From positions 1-9,140 of the forward strand of contig JAQGKJ010000724.1 of the NCBI GenBank assembly GCA_028290165.1: a stretch of 9,140 nt of DNA, read 5' to 3'. Under the pieces are notes generated by a model. The model worked only from the letters and a program-made list of their open reading frames with translations. It had not been told where the DNA came from and did no database searches. Every line of letters begins with the position of its first letter. Position 1 is the stretch's first letter. A program made the translations under genes and the position numbers. This document shows, one piece after another, positions 1 to 5,287 of this stretch. This DNA comes from Bradyrhizobium sp. (GTDB taxonomy: Bacteria; Pseudomonadota; Alphaproteobacteria; Rhizobiales; Xanthobacteraceae).

Positions 1-225
1 CAGCTCACGGGGCCACGCGACGTCACCTATACTGAGGTGGGTCGCTTTCTTGCAGAAAAGGTCGGCGCCGACCCGCGATTGGTTGAGCCGGTGAGTGCTC
101 TTCAATGCGGCATGCCAAGGGGCTCGACACCCCGAAACACGACACTCGACAGTTCCTATATTGCAGAGAAATACGACCTAACAGTTCCCGACGCCTTCGA
201 TGTGATCGAAAAGGCTTTAGGCTAA
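1..225 (+). CDS. RmlD-type nucleotide-sugar reductase/epimerase, C-terminal end (partial)
   Basis: Open in frame 1 from the first base to TAA at 223-225; 74 residues are visible and the start lies outside the window. The pieces LTGPRDVTYTEVGRFLAEKV and PRNTTLDSSY resemble the C-terminal substrate-binding part of the RmlD/dTDP-4-dehydrorhamnose reductase group of SDR proteins, where a conserved segment of the form 'G.PR.T.LDSS' sits near the end. Such enzymes reduce or epimerise nucleotide sugars for surface polysaccharide. The Rossmann nucleotide-binding half and the YxxxK active site are not in the window, so substrate and exact reaction cannot be given. No partner polysaccharide genes follow; the next 170 bases hold only a hairpin. 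Family assignment is fair, specific function unknown. Confidence 0.6.
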   Translation, partial: QLTGPRDVTYTEVGRFLAEKVGADPRLVEPVSALQCGMPRGSTPRNTTLDSSYIAEKYDLTVPDAFDVIEKALG

Positions 226-261
226 GTCGAGGCGCGCTCGCTGACCACATTGGGACGGATT

Positions 262-281
262 CGCCAGCATTTGTGTTGGCG
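262..281 (+). terminator. Hairpin downstream of the RmlD-type gene
   Basis: An 8-bp stem (including one G-T pair) with a 4-base loop lies 36 bases after the TAA of the preceding gene. No T-run follows, so it is either a Rho-assisted end or an mRNA-stabilising hairpin rather than a classic intrinsic terminator. The rest of 226-397 shows nothing else I can support. Confidence 0.3.
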
Positions 282-397
282 CAGGTCGTGGAAGCGAGCA
301 CGGCACGGCGCCAACGTAGGGCGCGAGGCCAAAGAAACGGCCCCTGCGCGGGGTGGCTGCGCAGAGGCCATTTGGAACGGCGCAGCCTTTGGGCGAG

Positions 398-658
398 TTA
401 CGCGAAGAGATCAGCGCCCTCCTGCGTGAAAGACAGATAAGCGCCCGACGGATGCATGGTCACATAGCCGCGCTAGATAGCCAGCTTCACGGCGGCGGAG
501 TACTCGTCGTAACTGCCGCCTGCGGAAACGAACTGCAAATTGATGGTGCCGATCTCCACCCTGCCGGCATGGTCGGCCTCAATCCCGTTGGCTATCTCCA
601 GCAGCTTGCGGGCGGCGGTGTCGACATTGGCGAGCGGGCGATCTTCCCTGAAATTCAT
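398..658 (-). pseudogene. Short hypothetical protein with an in-frame amber stop
   Basis: Starts at ATG (656-658): MNFREDRPLANVDTAARKLL and onward for 61 codons. It then meets TAG (plus-strand CTA at 473-475) and continues in the same frame as RGYVTMHPSGAYLSF and FTQEGADLFA, ending at TAA (398-400). The part after the TAG reads like genuine protein: balanced composition, and a plausible 'GA-LFA' end of the kind I associate with small Bradyrhizobium hypothetical proteins. Intact length would be about 86 residues. The codon before Arg could have been CAG (Gln), one transition from TAG. No membrane segment, signal peptide or recognised domain is seen; it looks like a small cytosolic protein of unknown function. 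It is either a recent pseudogene or a truncated 61-residue protein. Confidence 0.6.
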
Positions 659-689
659 CGAGCTTGTCTCGTTGCGGCGCTGAGGGGTG

Positions 690-707
690 AAAAAAGGCGA
701 ACTCGCC
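690..707 (-). terminator. Weak intrinsic terminator-like hairpin, minus strand
   Basis: Read on the minus strand, GGCGAGTTCGCC forms a 4-bp stem with a 4-base loop, followed directly by six T. It sits just upstream of the 398-658 minus-strand gene, so it would stop antisense transcripts arriving from the right. The stem is short, so confidence is low. Confidence 0.3.
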
Positions 708-789
708 TACCTAAACACCTCGCTCAAGTAGATAAACCGTTCTAGATTTGACCCGTTTATTCCAAATAGTTGATTTGCAGACATACGAC

Positions 790-1017
790 ATGAAAGTCCA
801 GCGGACCGCCAGAGGACGCAAACCCGAGACCCACCTGGGCCTAGCCCTTACGGCATACCAACAGAAATACGACATGCCTAACGGCCAAATGGCGAAGGAG
901 ATAGGCATCGCCGGGTCTACGTTATCGCGCATTAGGGGCGGCTCAATGCCGGACGGGAACGGCTTGGCAAAGATCATCTTGTGGCTGTCGAAGGTTCGAA
1001 ATTCTCGCCACCTATAG
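790..1017 (+). CDS. Small HTH (Cro/CI-like) DNA-binding protein
   Basis: A 75-residue protein from ATG at 790; an in-frame TTG at 748 would add 14 residues. I prefer the ATG because the added residues look unlike the domain, although neither start has a good ribosome-binding site. Residues about 20-52 (AYQQKYDMPNGQMAKEIGIA, then STLSRIRGG) have the pattern of a Cro/CI-type helix-turn-helix: a scanning helix 'QMAKEIGI', a turn, and the recognition helix 'STLSRIRGG'. The tail 'AKIILWL' is the usual final helix. Such proteins are phage-type repressors or small regulators. There is no adjacent toxin, integrase or phage gene, so it appears to be an orphan left from a mobile element. The last residues (KVRNSRHL) are poorly conserved-looking, and the reading frame stays open after the TAG, so the C-terminus may be altered. 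Confidence 0.6.
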   Translation: MKVQRTARGRKPETHLGLALTAYQQKYDMPNGQMAKEIGIAGSTLSRIRGGSMPDGNGLAKIILWLSKVRNSRHL

Positions 1018-1141
1018 CGGGTCGAGCGACCGCAGGACTTCAGGCGCACCACGGGGCATTCTACGGCGCGGGTTTCCGTTAACTGCGCCGGCGTTCGACG
1101 CAAGTCTGGCGGCTTAACCAGGGACATCGGGGGGGGCCGCC

Positions 1142-1573
1142 ATGCCAGCCAAGCCGAAAGCCAGCGCGCGAACCAAGCGCGGAGCCATAGCCGCTGCGTT
1201 CGGCGACGTGCCGGTCGATTCCGAAAATATCGATTTCCTTACAGCCGCCGGCATCTGGCAAAGGTCCGCGACGGCAATTGGCGCGATCTGAAATACATCG
1301 TCGAGTTCGATGAGCTGGAGCAGGCCATCTGGAACACGCTCGATCGAATCCGCCAGCACGACGGCGAGAGAATTTTCAAAGAGGTGGCCGACCGCTTAAC
1401 CAACGGGATCGCTCAGGATGTCGAGATTACGCAGGGAAAATGGGACCGACGTATTCGGCGAGGTGATCGAGCAGTCGCCGCTTGACGTTGGCCCCAGCCT
1501 TGGCCCCAAACAGCAGCCAACAGCATCAACCCGGACAAAACACGGGCGTAAAGGCAATCAGTTAAGTGTCTGA
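1142..1573 (+). pseudogene. Frameshifted hypothetical gene (about 143 codons if intact)
   Basis: Starts at ATG 1142 after a G-rich stretch: MPAKPKASARTKRGAIAAAF, then GDVPVDSENIDFL. This frame stops at 1289-1291. From about 1255-1261 the coding character moves to another frame (KVRDGNWRDLKYIVEFDELE, then IWNTLDRIRQHDGERIFKEV). Near the GGGAAAA run at 1434-1440 it returns to the first frame (ENGTDVFGEVIEQSPL, then PSLGPKQQP) and ends at TGA 1571-1573. The three stretches join into one plausible soluble protein with a Lys/Ala-rich start, a charged alpha-helical middle and a polar tail. I do not recognise the family. Two compensating indels, each near a short homopolymer, point to decay, though sequencing error is also possible. 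It lies between an orphan HTH gene and a broken tRNA, in line with an eroded mobile element. Confidence 0.4.
1488..1511 (+). repeat. Imperfect direct repeat, left copy
   Basis: TTGGCCCCAGCCTTGGCCCC followed by AAA here resembles TTGGTCCCAAGTTTGGCC followed by AAAA at 1728-1749. The two copies lie either side of the tRNA-Ser fragment. They may be remnants of element-end or arm-type repeats, or chance in GC-rich DNA. Confidence 0.25.
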
Positions 1574-1626
1574 AAAATCAGATGGGGAGCCACACCTCCG
1601 CATGAACGGCGATGGGGCTATTCGTA

Positions 1627-1665
1627 TTTCAAGACCGGTGCCTTAAACCACTCGGCCACCCTTCC
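1627..1665 (-). pseudogene. tRNA-Ser(UGA) 5' half, truncated at the anticodon loop
   Basis: On the minus strand, starting at 1665, the sequence GGAAGGGTGGCCGAGTGG and then TTTAAGGCACCGGTCTTGAA is the first 39 nt of a class II tRNA-Ser. It has the acceptor strand GGAAGGG, the D-arm, and an anticodon stem CCGGT with loop CTTGAAA carrying anticodon TGA. The 3' strand of the anticodon stem (expected ACCGG), the long variable arm and the T-arm with GTTCGAATCC are missing; after the loop the sequence becomes unrelated (TACGAATAGCCCC). No matching 3' half is seen elsewhere in the window. Tyrosine recombinases often cross over in tRNA anticodon loops, so this is probably the displaced piece at one end of an integrated element. 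It cannot make a working tRNA. Confidence 0.75.
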
Positions 1666-1700
1666 GTCGTGGCGACATCAAGCACTTAGCCCCCCGGAGA

Positions 1701-1994
1701 TCAAGAACGCTTAGGAACTTGTTTGGTTTGGTCCCAAGTTTGGCCAAAAGGCGCATCAGTTTCTGTGGAGTCCGGCACCCAAAGTTCACGATTGCAGAAA
1801 CCGAACCGTCCGCCGTGTTCGGCCTCTTCCGCTTGGCGCAGTTGCGGAGCAGATTCTGTCCGCCGCGATCGTTGAGAAATTCGTCTTGTGCGGCGATGGC
1901 GGATTGAGCCTGCGACGGCGGAGTCGTCCTGTCCGATCGTCTCGACCGTAAGGCACGCCGGCATCGTCAAGGTGAAGCGGTACGGCGTCGACAT
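1701..1994 (-). pseudogene. Possible disrupted small hypothetical gene
   Basis: ATG at 1992-1994 (minus) begins MSTPYRFTLTMPACLTVETI and then GQDDSAVA, with mostly G/C third positions. From about 1905-1920 the same frame becomes Arg-rich and unlikely (RHRRTRRISQRSRR). The other frame gives a more natural stretch (AQSAIAAQDEFLNDRGGQNL, then AIVNFGCRTPQKLM), which runs on toward the tRNA fragment. One frameshift near 1910-1935 would explain this. Family not recognised. The end is uncertain because the alternative frame reads into the tRNA sequence. It could also be chance open frame in GC-rich DNA. Confidence 0.25.
1728..1749 (+). repeat. Imperfect direct repeat, right copy
   Basis: Partner of the copy at 1488-1511: same TTGG-YCCCA-TTGGCC-AAA pattern, with two bases fewer and a few substitutions. 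Confidence 0.25.
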
Positions 1995-2134
1995 GGACGT
2001 CTCGCCGAAGAAGATGAGCCACCGTTCCTGGCGCGGGTGGTCTGGCGATCGGCGACGGGTGAGGGCGGCCGGCCCGAAAATGATCGCTTCCACATTAGAT
2101 GAAGACGCTTTTTTAAACCCTTGATGATTTTATG

Positions 2135-2158
2135 AAAAGGCCGCACCGTCGAGCGGCC
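2135..2158 (-). terminator. Intrinsic terminator, minus strand
   Basis: On the minus strand, GGCCGC, an 8-base loop and GCGGCC form a perfect 6-bp GC stem followed at once by TTTT. It is placed to end transcripts from the minus-strand small genes on its right. Confidence 0.5.
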
Positions 2159-2166
2159 GAGTAGCC

Positions 2167-2182
2167 GGGCGCCGCCCTTTTT
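2167..2182 (+). terminator. Terminator-like hairpin, plus strand
   Basis: GGGC-GCC-GCCC (4-bp stem, 3-base loop) followed by five T. Together with the opposed hairpin 9 bases away it would separate transcription from the two sides. The stem is short. Confidence 0.35.
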
Positions 2183-2403
2183 CACCTACCCCAGAGGACG
2201 CGAGCGCTCGGCTACTTCGATAAAGCCGGCCGTGGCCGCGTAAGGTCAGGTCCGCACCCCTGGCGGGGTCAAGACGCAAACGACGCGGCGACCGTCAGCG
2301 CAGAGTCCTGCATGCCTTTTCGGTTGCCAAGTCTGCATCATCTTGCTCTTCCCGGTAGATCGCCCGGGGGCCGGGTAGCCGGGATTTGAGGTCGCAAAAT
2401 CCG

Positions 2404-2682
2404 TCAGGTTTTGCTCGCCCCGGAGGCCGGCGGGCCTGCGGGGGGCTCTGAAGGAATCTCGATTGCGCCGGCCCTCGACACCGCCGCGGCCGTGATCATA
2501 TTGGCGCTACCCTGCGAGTGGTTACCAGCGCCGAAGTCATTAAAGAGAATAGCAGCTTGACCCACGACTGCGACAATTGCGGCTACGATTACGGGTATCA
2601 AGTCACCGCGCCGGTGTTTTCTTTGAGCGTGCATTTGCCTGTCTAGCCAATCCGTTGCTTCGTGCTGGTTCGTGTCGAACAC
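2404..2682 (-). CDS. Small single-pass membrane protein, unknown function
   Basis: A 92-residue protein from GTG at 2682, with a possible internal ATG start at 2634 giving 76 residues. No good ribosome-binding site separates the two, and the frame is open upstream only to a stop at about 2752. Layout: a polar, charged N-terminus (TNQHEATDWLDRQMHAQRKH), then RRG and one hydrophobic segment (DLIPVIVAAIVAVVGQAAIL, residues about 27-46), then a Ser/Ala/Pro-rich tail ending PSEPPAGPPASGASKT. The Arg/Lys cluster before the helix predicts an N-in, C-out inner-membrane protein. Nothing in it suggests an enzyme. The stop codon lies in an AT-rich stem (2394-2414). It is the last of several small minus-strand genes here; function unknown. 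Confidence 0.55.
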   Translation of the reverse strand: MFDTNQHEATDWLDRQMHAQRKHRRGDLIPVIVAAIVAVVGQAAILFNDFGAGNHSQGSANMITAAAVSRAGAIEIPSEPPAGPPASGASKT

Positions 2683-2793
2683 GCGACCAGTGTGACCGTT
2701 GATCGCCGATGTGCTTGGGCCTGATGTAGGATTCGCAATCCGTCGACACCATTAAATTGATTTTTATGGCGCGGCCGGATCCGTGGCGGCTCA

Positions 2794-3000
2794 TCAGTAT
2801 AAGCCCGAGGCGGCCGAGGCGTTACTCATCCATTTTCGGGTCTCTGCATCGGTCCATCCGGGAACCGCGTAGCTCTTCGGGGCGGTGACTTGTTGGAAAG
2901 GGCGCAAGTGGCCCTCGGCCCGTTTGGAGCGAAGCACCGTCGCGGCGTCCGCAGGCCCACACAAAATGATCAATAGGCCTAAGGCCAAAACGGTTCGCAT
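2794..3000 (-). CDS. Small secreted protein, unknown function
   Basis: A 68-residue protein from ATG (2998-3000) to a stop at 2794-2796. The N-terminus MRTVLALGLLIILCGPADAA is a clear Sec signal peptide: one Arg, a hydrophobic core, and an ADA-A cleavage site about residue 19/20. The mature part is about 49 residues (TVLRSKRAEGHLRPFQQVTA, then PKSYAVPGWTDAETRKWM), polar and with no cysteine pair. The cysteine in LILCGPADA is inside the signal core; a lipobox reading is possible, but ILCG has a poor -3 to -1 fit. It is probably periplasmic. A possible 23-codon frame ends 3 bases upstream, suggesting a two-gene transcript. Family not recognised with certainty. Confidence 0.6.
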   Translation of the reverse strand: MRTVLALGLLIILCGPADAATVLRSKRAEGHLRPFQQVTAPKSYAVPGWTDAETRKWMSNASAASGLY

Positions 3001-3003
3001 CGT

Positions 3004-3075
3004 CTAGTCCGAGCAGCAATCTTGATTGGGAACCTCGCCACGGTTCATCTTCCAGGCAAGGATTTCGGCCAGCAT
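3004..3075 (-). CDS. Possible 23-residue ORF upstream of the secreted protein gene
   Basis: ATG (3073-3075) begins MLAEILAWKMNRGEVPNQDC and ends CSD with TAG at 3004-3006, only 3 bases before the ATG of the secreted-protein gene. GAGG lies about 14 bases upstream of the start. The tight spacing suggests a leader peptide or a translationally coupled micro-gene. The evidence is only composition and position; chance is a real alternative. Confidence 0.35.
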   Translation of the reverse strand: MLAEILAWKMNRGEVPNQDCCSD

Positions 3076-3378
3076 TTTCGCTTGGCCTCACAATTACCCC
3101 GCACCCCGCGCACGCACGCGGGGGCTCAAGCATCTCAAGAGGAAAGTCGTTGTCACTCGGCCTTTTTACAAGGGCCGCTTACAAGGGCCGCCTGAGCTGT
3201 CCTTGTTGCCAATACAGGGGCTACGAAGGGTGGGGCGAGGGCCCGCAGGCGGCCGAAATAGTTGACCGGACAAGAACGGACAGAATCCGACTGGATTGCC
3301 CCGGAGGGTGCGCACCGGAGCGCTCTCAACCTCAAGCGCTGGGTGCTGCGATCGTCGGTTGCCCCGCTGCGCGCGGGA
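3076..3378. other. Intergenic stretch without a supported gene
   Basis: No frame gives convincing protein. It contains a perfect 13-bp tandem duplication at 3166-3191. Nothing else could be supported. Confidence 0.4.
3166..3191 (+). repeat. Perfect tandem duplication, 2 x 13 bp
   Basis: TTACAAGGGCCGC occurs twice with no gap (3166-3178 and 3179-3191). It is in non-coding sequence, probably replication slippage. Confidence 0.7.
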
Positions 3379-3477
3379 TCAGCTGAAGGCGAAAGCGAGC
3401 AAGCTTGAGCACAGCAGCACGAGGCCGGCCGCTGTCAGCGCGAGGAAACCGTCGGACACGAAGTCATGTTTAGCCAT
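3379..3477 (-). CDS. Tiny single-pass membrane protein (32 residues)
   Basis: ATG (3475-3477) to TGA (3379-3381). The protein begins MAKHDFVSDGFLALTAAGLV and ends LLCSSLLAFAFS: a short polar N-terminus and one hydrophobic helix (about residues 11-32) with a single Cys. GGCAGG lies about 9 bases upstream of the ATG as a ribosome-binding site, and a promoter-like pair lies at 3513-3542, so the gene looks independently transcribed. A hydrophobic microprotein of this length may act by binding a larger membrane protein, but nothing here shows the partner. It is too short for many annotation pipelines. Confidence 0.55.
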   Translation of the reverse strand: MAKHDFVSDGFLALTAAGLVLLCSSLLAFAFS

Positions 3478-3512
3478 GGTGCACCTGCCACTCGCGATGC
3501 TGGTCCGAATTT

Positions 3513-3542
3513 ATTAAAGATTTCCGAATCGCCTTTTTGCAA
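3513..3542 (-). promoter_or_regulatory. Candidate sigma-70 promoter for the 32-residue membrane protein
   Basis: On the minus strand, TTGCAA (3537-3542) and TTTAAT (3513-3518) are separated by 18 bases in a locally AT-rich patch, with the ATG about 35 bases downstream. The -10 fit is moderate. Confidence 0.4.
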
Positions 3543-3568
3543 AAGCTATTGCGGGCCCCCTGCCGGGA

Positions 3569-3658
3569 TCAGGCCCTGGAACGAAAGCCTTCAAATGCGT
3601 GGGCAAGGAAGATGCCCGCGCTAATCAGGCCCAAAAATGCTGTAACTGCTTCAATCAT
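3569..3658 (-). CDS. Tiny single-pass membrane protein (29 residues)
   Basis: ATG (3656-3658) gives MIEAVTAFLGLISAGIFLAH and then AFEGFRSRA, with TGA at 3569-3571. One hydrophobic helix (residues about 4-22) is followed by a basic end (FRSRA), which predicts the C-terminus in the cytoplasm. The frame is open further upstream (to 3814), but that extension is Arg/Ser-rich and unlike protein, so I choose the short start. Ribosome-binding site weak. It lies about 90 bases upstream of the 32-residue membrane protein on the same strand, so the pair may belong together, although an AT-rich promoter-like patch separates them. Function unknown. Confidence 0.5.
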   Translation of the reverse strand: MIEAVTAFLGLISAGIFLAHAFEGFRSRA

Positions 3659-3998
3659 CGCAAATGTCCGTTGGCCCCTGTCGCGACAGAACGACTGCGG
3701 CGCTGCACAGTCAAAAGAATTCCCTCGCAAAATCGAAAATCGGACCTGACTGATGATTTGGTGCAACAGTTGGGAACCAGGGGCGCCGAGCAAACGGCCG
3801 CGGACTGAAAGCAAGCGTCAGTTCGGCCCGTAAATCCACCGGCCACCGCGGCAACCATTGATTCACCACCCCGCGGCTCTCCTCATTTCCGCCGCCTTCG
3901 GGTTGCGATATCTTCATATCTTGATGCGGAGGTGGGCTGCATCGGGGCGTAGAACGGCCGGGTGCCTCGACGTAGGCATGCGGCCGGCGGAATGGTAA
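3659..3998. other. Intergenic stretch upstream of rlpA
   Basis: No frame looks coding with confidence. A weak minus-strand promoter-like pair, TTGACT (3709-3714) and TTCTGT (3687-3692) with a 16-base spacer, lies ahead of the 29-residue gene. Upstream of rlpA I see the repeat ATATCTTCATATCTT at about 3908-3922, but no clear promoter. Confidence 0.35.
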
Positions 3999-4946
3999 TT
4001 GGGGCGGATGGGGATTCGACGGTCAGATCAGCTCATCCTGACGGCGCGCGGCGCCGCTGCTGTGGCGGCATGTCTTATTCTCGCCAACTGCGCCTCGTCG
4101 GGCAAATTTGCCAGCCGGGTCGACCCCAAATACGGCGTTTCCTCGAGCCCGCGGGTGGTCGCTTTCGGCGAACCCGTACCAAAGGGCGGCGGTACCTACC
4201 GAATTGGCAAGCCCTATACTGTCGCGGGCCGGGTCTATGTCCCGGAAGAAGACACCGGCTATCGCGAGGACGGTCTGGCCTCCTGGTACGGCGACGATTT
4301 CCACGGCCGGCTGACCGCCAATGGCGAAGTGTTCGACATGGCCTCGCTGACGGCCGCCCATCCGACCCTGCCGATGCCCTGTTACGCGCGCGTAACCAAC
4401 CTCTCCAACGGCAAATCGCTCATCGTCCGCGTCAATGACCGCGGCCCCTATCACGGCAATCGTCTCATCGATGTCTCGAACAAAGCCGCCGAACTTCTTG
4501 AATTCAAGGGCAACGGCGTGGCGCGCGTGCGCGTCGAATATGTCGGCCGGGCGCCGCTGGAGGGTTCGGACGACCGCCAACTGATCGCAACCCTGCGCAC
4601 CGGCGTGCCGGCGCCATCGCCGTCGATGGTTAGGGTGGCATCCGCCCGTCCATTCGTTCCGGAAATGCCCTCGAATGCCCGGCCGCTCCGGGGCGAGGTT
4701 CCGATGCCGGAGGGGCGGCCCTATAGCCTCGGGAATACCTCGGCGGACATGGCCTCGATCAATGCGACGTCGGAAATGTCGGCCTCCAGCCGACGACGTT
4801 CGGCCGGTCGCGTTTTGGAAAACCCGCGCGCGGTGCGGTACGAAAATGACGATCGGGATGTGCCCGACACGAGGCCTGTTTCGGCCTACGCGCCGATCGA
4901 TCCGCGCGGACCGAGCGAATTATTGGCCGGACGCGGAATCTATTAA
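3999..4946 (+). CDS. rlpA: RlpA-family septal ring lytic transglycosylase-like lipoprotein
   Basis: RlpA proteins are outer-membrane or periplasmic lipoproteins with a double-psi beta-barrel that cleave peptidoglycan, acting on denuded glycan strands at septa in Pseudomonas. TTG at 3999 gives 315 residues and ATG at 4008 gives 312; an in-frame TAA at 3996 excludes anything longer, and I favour the ATG. Numbering from ATG: signal peptide with ACLILANCASS and probable lipidated Cys28 (Asn at -1 is unusual), then the barrel at about 88-180 with GLASWYG, TANGEVFD, LTAAHPTLP and VRVNDRGPY. Glu107, His118 and Asp144 match the residues needed for catalysis in Pseudomonas RlpA. Residues 185-312 are Pro/Ser/Arg-rich, and I see no SPOR domain, which E. 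coli RlpA has for septal targeting. The stop codon overlaps the end of the convergent hydrolase pseudogene. Confidence 0.9.
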   Translation: MGRMGIRRSDQLILTARGAAAVAACLILANCASSGKFASRVDPKYGVSSSPRVVAFGEPVPKGGGTYRIGKPYTVAGRVYVPEEDTGYREDGLASWYGDDFHGRLTANGEVFDMASLTAAHPTLPMPCYARVTNLSNGKSLIVRVNDRGPYHGNRLIDVSNKAAELLEFKGNGVARVRVEYVGRAPLEGSDDRQLIATLRTGVPAPSPSMVRVASARPFVPEMPSNARPLRGEVPMPEGRPYSLGNTSADMASINATSEMSASSRRRSAGRVLENPRAVRYENDDRDVPDTRPVSAYAPIDPRGPSELLAGRGIY

Positions 4947-5178
4947 CCCGCATTCCCTTTGAGAAAAGCGATCAAGGCCGCGTTGACCTCGGCGGCGCGT
5001 TCCTGCTGGATCCAGTGGCCGGCGCCCTCGATGATGAGCTTTTGTTTCAGGTTCGGCAGAACCCGCTCCGATCAGCGCGGCTTGCCACGGCGCGGCAGAG
5101 TAACACCACCGGACCTTCGCCCTGTTCGAGCAGGAAAAGATCGATCCAGTTGGCGGAAATGGTGCGTGAGGATGGCAT
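4943..5178 (-). pseudogene. Alpha/beta hydrolase (epoxide-hydrolase-like) with the middle deleted
   Basis: Minus-strand ATG (5176-5178), with AGGCGG about 7 bases upstream, starts MPSSRTISANWIDLFLLEQG and then EGPVVLLC, the first beta strands of an alpha/beta hydrolase. The expected next motif (HGFPE, oxyanion hole) is absent. The frame runs RAVASRADRSGFCRT to a stop at 5047. In another frame the sequence resumes as SERVLPNLKQKLIIEGAGHW and then IQQERAAEVNAALIAFLKG, ending at TAA 4943-4945. This is the family's C-terminal end with the catalytic His in GAGHW. About 28 N-terminal and 43 C-terminal residues remain of a family usually near 280-330, so most of the gene, including the nucleophile, is gone by an internal deletion around 5060-5095. 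Confidence 0.75.
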
Positions 5179-5287
5179 CGCTTTTCCGCCTTGTTTCGAC
5201 GATTTGTTGATGGGAACGACCGTGCGCGACGATAGGGTCGTTTAGCGAGCGCCGCAATCGACTCTGGCGCAGTTGCCAAAACCCGTG

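Larger units (their letters stand above)
1995..2403. other. Intergenic stretch without a supported gene
   Basis: No frame here reads like protein. It holds two opposed terminator-like hairpins (2135-2182), two copies of GTAGCCGGG (2161-2169 and 2375-2383), and a GCAAAA/TTTTGC stem at 2394-2414 that overlaps the stop codon of the next minus-strand gene. Confidence 0.5.

Noticed and set aside
353..745. 130-codon plus-strand open frame
   Set aside because: Antisense to the small hypothetical gene at 398-658, which reads better as protein on the minus strand.
985..1010. GGTTCGAAATTC followed by CGCCA, resembling a tRNA T-arm and CCA end
   Set aside because: The T-stem does not pair and the bases are inside the HTH reading frame; chance.
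1569..1582. TCTGA-AAAA-TCAGA hairpin after the frameshifted gene
   Set aside because: Only 5 bp, AT-containing and without a T-run; too weak to call a terminator.
4023..4580. 185-codon minus-strand open frame
   Set aside because: Antisense to rlpA, whose domain motifs are unmistakable; a GC-bias shadow.
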